A model generated the notes under the pieces. It was not told where the DNA came from. It did no database searches and saw only the letters and a program-made list of their open reading frames with translations. Shown piece by piece: positions 40,332 to 47,342 of a stretch of DNA of 64,000 nucleotides. Location of the stretch: the NCBI GenBank assembly GCA_045639325.1, contig JAZUCU010000022.1, positions 1 to 64,000 of the forward strand. The letters are read 5' to 3'. The number at the start of each line of letters is the position of its first letter. Positions within the stretch are counted from its first letter, which is position 1. The stretch comes from RGIG8244 sp045639325 (GTDB lineage: Bacteria > Verrucomicrobiota > Lentisphaeria > Victivallales > UBA1829). Made by a program: the position numbers and the translations under genes.

Positions 40332-41003
40332 ATGGCACAACAGGGAACACAAATCCGATTGATCGTCGGACTTGGCAATCCGGGAAAAGAATATGTTGGA
40401 ACACGGCATAATCTTGGATTTGCGATTGTGGAACGCCTGTTGGAAAAACTGCCGAAAAGTTTTGAACGTTCCCATGGTTATACATCCTATTATTGGAGTG
40501 GGAATTATGCAGGCAGTAAATTGTTTGTTCAGATGCCGCAAACGTATATGAACCTCAGCGGAGAAGCGGTGATGCCCCTTGCGAAAGCAAACGGGATATT
40601 GCCGGAAGAGATCCTTGTAATCTATGATGACATGGATCTGCCGATGGGGAAGCTCCGGATCCGCAATAATGGCGGGGCCGGTGGACATAACGGAATGAAA
40701 TCGATCATATCGGCATTAAATACGGAGAAATTCGGCCGTATGCGTATCGGGATCGGGCGTGGAGCCTCCGGTGCGGGGATGGCGGACTTTGTATTATCCG
40801 GTATGACTCCGGAAGAGAAAACGGTATTTGACCGTGTCTCAGAAGGTGCATCGGATGCAGTGATTTTAGCATTGCGCCGTGGCCTTGGGATGGCGGCGAA
40901 CCGTTACAACGGAGAAGATTTCGCGGTATTGAAAGAAGAAAAAACAGTAGAAGAACAAGTTCATACAAAGATAACAAAACAACACCTGGAGGTGCAGGCT
41001 TGA
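40332..41003 (+). CDS. pth: Peptidyl-tRNA hydrolase
   Basis: 223 residues. GLGNPGKEYVGTRHNLGF contains the catalytic His, with QMPQTYMNLSGEAV, DDMDLPMGKLRIRNNGGAGGHNGMKSI later. It frees tRNA from peptidyl-tRNA that has dropped off ribosomes. The C-terminus has a 25-residue extension beyond the domain that includes the overlap with rpsF. AAGGAG precedes the ATG. Confidence 0.95.
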   Translation: MAQQGTQIRLIVGLGNPGKEYVGTRHNLGFAIVERLLEKLPKSFERSHGYTSYYWSGNYAGSKLFVQMPQTYMNLSGEAVMPLAKANGILPEEILVIYDDMDLPMGKLRIRNNGGAGGHNGMKSIISALNTEKFGRMRIGIGRGASGAGMADFVLSGMTPEEKTVFDRVSEGASDAVILALRRGLGMAANRYNGEDFAVLKEEKTVEEQVHTKITKQHLEVQA

Positions 41004-41332
41004 AAAAGTATGAAGCAATATTCATTCTCGACATGAGAAAAGTTGAGGATGACGGAAAGGCCTTCTCTGAAGAATTTGCAAAATTGATTCAGAGCTGGGG
41101 CGGAGTCGTAAACGAAACGAATCTTATGGGTCGCAAACAGTTTGCCCGCGAAATCAAGAAACGCAAAGCTGGCGTTTATCTGAATTTCGTGTTTGAATTG
41201 GATGCCGAAAAGGAAACACAGATCCGCGAACAGTATCGTTTGGATGAACGCGTTTTGCGCATCATGATCATCCTGTTCGATCGTCCGGACAACGTGCGTT
41301 CGACCCTTGCAGCGATTGACGTTGCTGAGTGA
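41000..41332 (+). CDS. rpsF: Ribosomal protein bS6
   Basis: 110 residues, MKKYEAIFILDMRKVEDD to the end; RKQFAREIKKRKAGVYLNF is typical of bS6. The start is a TTG at 41000 that overlaps the pth stop by four bases, with GGAGGT six bases upstream; no other start keeps the family N-terminus. First gene of the widely conserved rpsF-ssb-rpsR-rplI group. Confidence 0.95.
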   Translation: MKKYEAIFILDMRKVEDDGKAFSEEFAKLIQSWGGVVNETNLMGRKQFAREIKKRKAGVYLNFVFELDAEKETQIREQYRLDERVLRIMIILFDRPDNVRSTLAAIDVAE

Positions 41333-41365
41333 CGAAACCTTTTTTGAGGAAAGGAGCGGTTTTTC

Positions 41366-42010
41366 ATGGCATCATTTAATAAAGTTCTTCTGATGGGTAA
41401 TCTGACACGCGAACCGGAATTGCGTTATACATCCGGAAACAGCGTGGCAGTTTGTGAATTCGGGATTGCGATCAACCGTCGTTTTACACAGGGTGATGGT
41501 CAGGCAAAAGATGAAACATGCTTTGTCGATATCGTCGTCTGGGGTAAGCAGGGTGAAAGCTGTCAGAGATTTTTGAAGAAGGGCGCAAGTGTGTTCATTG
41601 AAGGCCGTCTTGTCTATGAACAGTGGGCAGAAAGAGATACCCAGAAACGTCGTTCCAGACTGCGCGTAACAGCGGAACGTGTTCAGTTTCTTTCCGCCCG
41701 TGCGGATGGCGCTATGGGTGGCGAAGTTGCGATGCCGGAAGAAGACCCGATGCAGGGTGGTTATGCGGCACCGCGTCAGCCGATGCAGTATGGTGGTGGA
41801 ATGATGCAGCAGCCGATGCAGCGTCAGGCTCCCATGCAGCAGCAGGCACCGCGTCAGCCTTATGCCCGTCAGCAGTATGATACGCCTCCTCCGCAGCAGC
41901 AGGTATACCGGAGCAACATGCAGCAGCAGCCTATGATGCCGCAGTCGATGCCGGAACCTGAAATGCCGGAAGAAGATCCGCTTGAAAACGTAGACGATAT
42001 TCCTTTTTGA
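41366..42010 (+). CDS. ssb: Single-stranded DNA-binding protein
   Basis: 214 residues. OB-fold at 1-110 (NKVLLMGNLTREPELRYTSG, FVDIVVWGKQGESCQRFLKKG), then a Gln/Pro/Met-rich flexible linker (about 130-195), then an acidic tip ending DDIPF, the partner-binding tail used to recruit RecO, PriA and others. GGAAAGGAG precedes the ATG. Confidence 0.96.
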   Translation: MASFNKVLLMGNLTREPELRYTSGNSVAVCEFGIAINRRFTQGDGQAKDETCFVDIVVWGKQGESCQRFLKKGASVFIEGRLVYEQWAERDTQKRRSRLRVTAERVQFLSARADGAMGGEVAMPEEDPMQGGYAAPRQPMQYGGGMMQQPMQRQAPMQQQAPRQPYARQQYDTPPPQQQVYRSNMQQQPMMPQSMPEPEMPEEDPLENVDDIPF

Positions 42011-42049
42011 AAAATAAACAAACCTTACAGATAAGGAGAAAAGATACCA

Positions 42050-42292
42050 ATGGCAATGCAGGGTAACAATCGGAAACGGCGCATGAAACGCCGTGCTGCG
42101 AAACCGAAAATTTGCAGACTGTGCGAAAACAAAGTGAATTATGTTGATTTCAAAGATGCTGAAATGCTGAAGAAATTCCAGACTGAAAAAGGCCGGATTC
42201 TTCCCCGTCGTATTACCGGCACCTGTCTGAATCATCAGAAAATGCTGGGAATCGCCATCAAGCGCGCCAGAATTGTAAGTCTGGTTCTCTGA
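42050..42292 (+). CDS. rpsR: Ribosomal protein bS18
   Basis: 80 residues. CRLCENKVNYVDFKD, ILPRRITGTCLNHQKMLGIAIKRAR are standard bS18, including the CxxC and third cysteine of the zinc-binding type. It forms a pair with bS6 on the 30S platform. AAGGAG precedes the ATG. Confidence 0.96.
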   Translation: MAMQGNNRKRRMKRRAAKPKICRLCENKVNYVDFKDAEMLKKFQTEKGRILPRRITGTCLNHQKMLGIAIKRARIVSLVL

Positions 42293-42356
42293 CCGCCGGT
42301 AAATACTTTACCTGGTCATTAACAACGAACATTATCAAGGAAGGAAAGGCTCTATC

Positions 42357-42809
42357 ATGGCCTCTACAAAACTGATTCTTTTGCAGGACGTGGAAGATCT
42401 CGGACTTGCCGGTGAAGAAGTCAATGTGGCTCCCGGTTATGCACGGAACTATCTGATTCCCCGTGGTCTTGCAAGCGTAGCCTCCAAGGCTGCTCTCCGT
42501 CAGCTCGCTGCTCACAAGGAAAAAATCGAAGCAAAACGTAAAGCAGATACAGAAGCAGCACGTGAACTCGTTGCTAAAATTCAGTCTGCTGAAATCAACA
42601 TTGCAATGCAGGCATCTGACGATAATCACCTGTTCGGTTCTGTAACTGAACGTATTATCGCTGAAACTCTCGCAGCAATGGGCATCAAAGTCGATGTTCA
42701 CAAAATCCACCTGGATTCCCAGATCCGTATGCTCGGCGAATTCAATGTGGAAATCCGTATTCTCCGGGATATCACTGCAACGGCGAAGATCAACGTCGTC
42801 CGCGCATAA
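42357..42809 (+). CDS. rplI: Ribosomal protein bL9
   Basis: 150 residues, normal length. N-terminal domain LILLQDVEDLGLAGEEVNVAPGYARNYLIPRGLA, a long connecting helix, and the C-terminal domain with LFGSVTERIIAE. AAGGAAAGG precedes the ATG. dnaB follows at once. Confidence 0.96.
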   Translation: MASTKLILLQDVEDLGLAGEEVNVAPGYARNYLIPRGLASVASKAALRQLAAHKEKIEAKRKADTEAARELVAKIQSAEINIAMQASDDNHLFGSVTERIIAETLAAMGIKVDVHKIHLDSQIRMLGEFNVEIRILRDITATAKINVVRA

Positions 42810-42818
42810 TTGATTCCT

Positions 42819-44414
42819 ATGAACGGATACAGCAGAGAATATAATAATTCTGCGGTCACTGCCCCTGGTGGCGGTGACCAAAATCAAGCACCCGCCTCCC
42901 GGCAATCAAGTGTCCCCGATTTCGCGGACATAAAAACCGAGCAGGCGGTGCTTGCTGCTATACTTTCGGAACCTTCCAGTCTCAATACTGTGGTATCGAT
43001 TCTGGGTGGCGTATCCGACCCGGATGGGGCGATGAAAAAAGTCCGCACTGCCCCGGGTGATGGGCAGAACAGTTATTTTCAGCGTGCATCGCGGATGTTG
43101 TTCCGTGACCCCAAGCACGCCTTGATTTATGAAGCCATTCTTGAATTGCAAGCCAAACAGAATGGTGTGGATGCTCTGACGCTGAGTGAACATTTGCAGC
43201 GTGCGGGCAAATTGGAAATGATAGGGGGCATGAATGCGCTCCTTGAATTGCAGGATACGGTTGCTTCTGTAGCAAACTTGGAATCCTGGTGTGAAATTCT
43301 CCGTGATTATGCCATGCTGCGGGAAATGCTCCGGGCATGCCGTAATGCCGAAGAAATGTGCAGAAATCCTGCCAGTGATGTTAAAACGCTCCTTGATGAA
43401 GTGGAGCAGAGTCTTTTTCGTGTCCGTAACAGTTTCCAGAAATCAGAGATCAAAGATATCAAGACTCTGATGAAGGAGACTTTTGAATTTTTCATGCGTT
43501 TGTGCAATCGTGAGATCGAGCCCGGTATTCCGACCGGTTTTCCTGATCTGGACAATCTGATTGGCGGCGGACTGAAAAAGCAGGAAATGTTTGTATTGGC
43601 GGCCCGTCCTTCCATTGGTAAGACGGCGCTTGCCTTGAATATTGTGCGTAATATTGCGATGAAAGAAGTACCGGGACAGCCCCGCAAAAAGGTCATGTTC
43701 TTCAGCTTGGAAATGAGTGCGGAACAGGTGGCACAGCGTATGCTTTCCACGGAATCCGGTGTTCCTCTTTCTTCGATTATGGATGGATCGTTCAACTCTC
43801 ACAGTGAAGTCGGCAAACTGACGGCTGCGGTGAGTGTGCTTTCCAAAACGAAACTTGTCATTGACCCGACCGGTGGTATTTCCATTTACGAATTGCGTGC
43901 GAAAGCGCGTAAGGAAAAAGATCAGAACGGTCTGGATTTGATTGTGATTGACTACCTGCAGTTGATGAAAGCCTCCGAAGCGGCGAAAGATGGCCGTCAG
44001 GTGGAAGTTGCTGCGATTTCCGGCGGTTTGAAAAAGTTGGCGAAGGACCTGGATGTGCCGGTGCTTGTTTTGGCACAGCTGAACCGTGAAACGGAAAAAG
44101 GTCAGGGTAAAAATACACGTCCGAAACTGAGCAACCTGCGTGAATCAGGGGCCATTGAGCAGGACGCGGACGTTGTGGTGTTCCTGCATCGTGACCGTGA
44201 CGAAGCGAAAGAAAAAGCGAATCCGGAGCAGAACAAAGGCCCGATCAAAGCGGAATTGATTGTAGAAAAGAATCGTAACGGTAAGACCGGGATTGCGGAA
44301 ATGGAATTTGTGCCCAGTCTCATGGTATTCCGTCCGTTGCTTCATGCATATCCCAAATCATTCGTACCCGGTCAGGAAGGTGCTGCGGCAACGGAAGGTG
44401 AAAAGGGCAAATAA
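42819..44414 (+). CDS. dnaB: Replicative DNA helicase DnaB
   Basis: About 531 residues. N-terminal DnaB domain from about 30 (PDFADIKTEQAVLAAILSEP) with an insertion of about 35 residues, helical linker, and RecA-like C-terminal domain with Walker A AARPSIGKTAL at about 262, Walker B IVIDYLQLM and AQLNRETEK. It unwinds DNA at the fork. I chose the ATG at 42819; no clear ribosome binding site is visible, which suggests coupling to rplI whose stop is nine bases upstream. Confidence 0.95.
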   Translation: MNGYSREYNNSAVTAPGGGDQNQAPASRQSSVPDFADIKTEQAVLAAILSEPSSLNTVVSILGGVSDPDGAMKKVRTAPGDGQNSYFQRASRMLFRDPKHALIYEAILELQAKQNGVDALTLSEHLQRAGKLEMIGGMNALLELQDTVASVANLESWCEILRDYAMLREMLRACRNAEEMCRNPASDVKTLLDEVEQSLFRVRNSFQKSEIKDIKTLMKETFEFFMRLCNREIEPGIPTGFPDLDNLIGGGLKKQEMFVLAARPSIGKTALALNIVRNIAMKEVPGQPRKKVMFFSLEMSAEQVAQRMLSTESGVPLSSIMDGSFNSHSEVGKLTAAVSVLSKTKLVIDPTGGISIYELRAKARKEKDQNGLDLIVIDYLQLMKASEAAKDGRQVEVAAISGGLKKLAKDLDVPVLVLAQLNRETEKGQGKNTRPKLSNLRESGAIEQDADVVVFLHRDRDEAKEKANPEQNKGPIKAELIVEKNRNGKTGIAEMEFVPSLMVFRPLLHAYPKSFVPGQEGAAATEGEKGK

Positions 44415-46753
44415 TGAAAAAACTCACATTGATATCTGTTTTGTTTTTCGCATTCCTGATGCAGATTTTTGCGCAGGAAATCGGAAAAGTCGAATTCCGT
44501 CAGGAAGGGAATTTCACGTTCCCGGATGCAGTTCTGCGGGATAACGTTCAGACAAAAAAAGGTTTGATGTTTTCGGAACGGATACTCAATGATGACGTTC
44601 GCCGTCTTTATGCGTTGGGTGTTTTTGCTGACGTGGTTTCTATTGTGGAAACGCTTCCGGACGGCAAAAAATCTGTCATATTCCGTGTCTCCGCCAAGCC
44701 GGTTGTTACTGCTGTTGTTTTTGAAGGCAACCGCAAGTATTCGGAAAAGAAACTGCGTGAACTGGTGAAGATTTACCCGGGGTCCCCGCTGAATGAAAAA
44801 AGCTTGAGTGAATCGGCGGCTGCACTCCGTACCTTTTACGATGAAGAAGGCTTGAAAGATGCCAAAATATTCCCGTTGCAGCTGGCAGACGGATCCGGAG
44901 TGAAAGTGGTTTTCCGCATTACGGAAAATCTGCGCCGGCGCGTTCATGATGTAAAATTCAAGGGTGCGACTGTTTATACGGAAAAAGAATTGCGTGAGGC
45001 ATTGGAGACCCGCTATACGTTTTTGAGCGTGAACTGGCTTTCCTGGCTCCCGATTATGAAAGGTGCCGGTCTGGTTGATACCAATGCAGTGGAACGGGAT
45101 AAAATGCGTTTGCGTGAGTTGTATTGGCGCAAAGGTTATCTGGATTTCAAGATCAAGGGAATTGAATACAAGGAAGCGGAAAACAATCCGGAATTGATTG
45201 ATATTCACTTTGATGTGGAAGAAGGGGAACCTTATTTTGTGGGTGACATCCGTCTTCGCGGCAATACCCGTTTCCCGGAATCGGAATTGCGTGAAATGAT
45301 CACGCTGCAGAAGGATAATGTCTACAGCAGTCTGAAGGATGATGCTTTTATGAAATCTCTGGAGGAGAAATATCTGCCTCTGGGGTATGCGGATTTTGCA
45401 GTCCGTGTACGGAAAATTCCGAACTTTGAAACCCATACGGTCGATTTGGAATATACCTTGCGGGAAGGTCCGCCGTATACCATCGGGGAAGTTTACATTT
45501 CCGGCAATAAGTGGACGAAAGACCATGTTATCCGTCGTGAACTGTTATTTACTCCGGATGATCCGGTTGACAAAAATCTGATTGATCTTACCAAGAACCG
45601 TTTGTTGGGTATGGGTTATTTTGAGCAGGTATCTGAATCCAATAAGGGTGTGGATATTGTTACCGCCAATTCCCCGGATGCACCGGGCAAGAAAGATGTA
45701 TTCATCAATGTGAAGGAACGTCGTTTTATCGACGGTAAAATCGGAGTGGGCTGGAGTGACAGCGACAGTTTTGCCGGTATGCTTGAATTGACTCACAGCA
45801 ACGTGGATATTCTTGATCCGAAACATTGGTTTACCGGCGGTGGACAGCGTTTCCGTCTGAGAGGTCTTGCCGGTTTGGAACACATGGGATTTGAAGCGGA
45901 CTTTACGGAGCCGTGGCTTTTCGGTATTCCGCTGCGTCTGGATATTTCCGGCTATTGGCGCACGGTAACTTATGATGATTGGGATGAGCGCCGTATCGGG
46001 TTCAGTGTGACGTTGACAAAGCGTATTTTTGACGACTTTACCACGCTTTCCGGCGGATATCTTTTTGAACATGTAAAAGTGGAAGATATGTCCCATCACA
46101 TGTCGGAGAAATTCACAAAATGGAAAGGCGGCGATCTTGTCGGCCGTTTGTTCCTGACATTGGAACGTGATACCAGAAACAGCACAACGAATCCGACGGA
46201 CGGCTATTATGTCAGTGCCTTCGGTTCTATTTCGAGCCGTGGCTTGGGTGGATCCCATGATTATTACAAATTTGAGTTGAAGGGGATCAATTATTTCTCC
46301 TTCTTCAATAACTGGTTTGTTCTTTCCACCGGGTTCAAGATTGGCAGCACGGGTGGATTCCACGGTGATGATGAAGTGCCGCTTTATGACCGTTACTTCC
46401 TGGGTGGCGGTGATTCTGTCCGCGGATTCCCGTACCGTTCTATCGGGCCGCAGGATTATCGTGGTGACAATTATGGCGGACAGTTCATGTATCTGTTTAC
46501 GGCAGAGCTTTCCCACCCGATTTGGAGCGACATGCTGCGTGGTGCAATCTTTGTTGATGTGGGTTCTGCGACTTCCGGATCGTTTGGTCCGATCAACGAA
46601 CCGAATGTTGGTATTGGTTATGGTCTGCGCATCAAATTGCCGAATGTAAATATGCCGATCCGTTTGGATTTTGCCTATCCGGTCTATTCCAGTGTGGATG
46701 ACTTGAAGAAACGTCTCCGTTTCCACTTCAATGTCGGCTTCTCATTTATGTAA
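44414..46753 (+). CDS. bamA: BamA, outer-membrane protein assembly factor
   Basis: 779 residues. Signal peptide MKKLTLISVLFFAFLMQIFA, five POTRA domains (about 22-415) and a 16-strand barrel (about 430-779). The loop-6 motif appears as SVRGFPYRSIGP, and the last residues end in aromatic-hydrophobic FHFNVGFSFM, the usual barrel end signal. It inserts beta-barrel proteins, which would include the partners of the secretins. ATG overlaps the dnaB stop by one base. Confidence 0.94.
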   Translation: MKKLTLISVLFFAFLMQIFAQEIGKVEFRQEGNFTFPDAVLRDNVQTKKGLMFSERILNDDVRRLYALGVFADVVSIVETLPDGKKSVIFRVSAKPVVTAVVFEGNRKYSEKKLRELVKIYPGSPLNEKSLSESAAALRTFYDEEGLKDAKIFPLQLADGSGVKVVFRITENLRRRVHDVKFKGATVYTEKELREALETRYTFLSVNWLSWLPIMKGAGLVDTNAVERDKMRLRELYWRKGYLDFKIKGIEYKEAENNPELIDIHFDVEEGEPYFVGDIRLRGNTRFPESELREMITLQKDNVYSSLKDDAFMKSLEEKYLPLGYADFAVRVRKIPNFETHTVDLEYTLREGPPYTIGEVYISGNKWTKDHVIRRELLFTPDDPVDKNLIDLTKNRLLGMGYFEQVSESNKGVDIVTANSPDAPGKKDVFINVKERRFIDGKIGVGWSDSDSFAGMLELTHSNVDILDPKHWFTGGGQRFRLRGLAGLEHMGFEADFTEPWLFGIPLRLDISGYWRTVTYDDWDERRIGFSVTLTKRIFDDFTTLSGGYLFEHVKVEDMSHHMSEKFTKWKGGDLVGRLFLTLERDTRNSTTNPTDGYYVSAFGSISSRGLGGSHDYYKFELKGINYFSFFNNWFVLSTGFKIGSTGGFHGDDEVPLYDRYFLGGGDSVRGFPYRSIGPQDYRGDNYGGQFMYLFTAELSHPIWSDMLRGAIFVDVGSATSGSFGPINEPNVGIGYGLRIKLPNVNMPIRLDFAYPVYSSVDDLKKRLRFHFNVGFSFM

Positions 46754-46772
46754 TATTTTTTCTGTTTTCTCC

Positions 46773-46801
46773 TTGCATTTTTTGTGTTATGGTGCTACAT
46801 T
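46773..46801 (+). promoter_or_regulatory. Promoter of the small lipoprotein gene
   Basis: TTGCAT at 46773-46778, 17 bases, TACATT at 46796-46801 with TGC before it. Confidence 0.6.
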
Positions 46802-46836
46802 GCATTTGAAACTCAAAAAAACGAAAGGAGATTGGT

Positions 46837-47139
46837 ATGAAATCTAAATTCAATCTGTTGACACTCGTCCTCTTTGCCGTGTCTGTCTTGCTTTTTACAG
46901 CCGGTTGTGAGACACATCATCATCACCACCGCAGACCGGGTCCCCCGCCGCCTCCGCCGCATCGCAGACCTTTGCCTCCGCCTCCTCCGCGCAAGCCTGC
47001 ACCGCCGAGACCGGCCCCGCGGAAACCTGCTCCGAGAAAGCCTGCACCCCGCAAGCCTGCACCGCGGAAACCGGCTCCGAAGAAGCCTGCACCCGGCAAA
47101 CCTGCACCCGGCAAACCTGCACCTGGCCCGCAGAGATAA
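46837..47139 (+). CDS. Small Pro/Lys/His-rich lipoprotein
   Basis: 100 residues. Lipoprotein signal with lipobox FTAGC at Cys24, then HHHHHRRPGPPPPPP and a tail of repeated APRKP, AP(R/K)KP and APGKP units to the end. The tail is low complexity, strongly basic and should be extended (polyproline type II). It could span or bind peptidoglycan, and the histidine run could bind metals. No homolog is recalled. It has its own promoter, an AAAGGAG site and a terminator, so it is a real single-gene unit. Confidence 0.75.
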   Translation: MKSKFNLLTLVLFAVSVLLFTAGCETHHHHHRRPGPPPPPPHRRPLPPPPPRKPAPPRPAPRKPAPRKPAPRKPAPRKPAPKKPAPGKPAPGKPAPGPQR

Positions 47140-47157
47140 TTTTAAGATTTATCTTAC

Positions 47158-47187
47158 AAAAAAAAGACCTGAAAAAGGTCTTTTTTT
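47158..47187 (+). terminator. Intrinsic terminator of the small lipoprotein gene
   Basis: AAAAGACCT (to 47170) pairs with AGGTCTTTT (from 47176) around a GAAAA loop and is followed by a T run to 47187. It may also work from the minus side because of the A run. Confidence 0.85.
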
Positions 47188-47246
47188 GTTTTAAAGGGGT
47201 GCAGAATGGCATAAAAGTCAAAAATTATTTAAAATAATATAAAATA

Positions 47247-47272
47247 CGCATACGCGTGCGCTTGCGTATGCG
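47247..47272. promoter_or_regulatory. Alternating purine-pyrimidine palindrome over the gyrA -35
   Basis: CGCATACGC at 47247-47255 and GCGTATGCG at 47264-47272 form a perfect 9-base-pair inverted repeat with an eight-base loop. Bases 47244-47261 alternate purine/pyrimidine without a break (18 bases) and 47263-47274 again (12). The -35 hexamer at 47262-47267 sits inside. Confidence 0.6.
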
Positions 47273-47290
47273 CGAAAGAGGGTGTATATT
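47262..47290 (+). promoter_or_regulatory. Promoter of gyrA
   Basis: TTGCGT at 47262-47267, 17 bases, TATATT at 47285-47290 with TG before it. Confidence 0.6.
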
Positions 47291-47342
47291 ACGCTAAAAA
47301 TAAGAACTCTAAAAAAAACAAATCATAAGGAAGAAAAACATC

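Noticed and set aside
46923..47114. Gly-rich 63-codon minus-strand frame opposite the small lipoprotein
   Set aside because: It is the reverse of the Pro-rich repeat; the plus strand has a signal peptide, a lipobox, promoter and terminator, whereas this frame has none.
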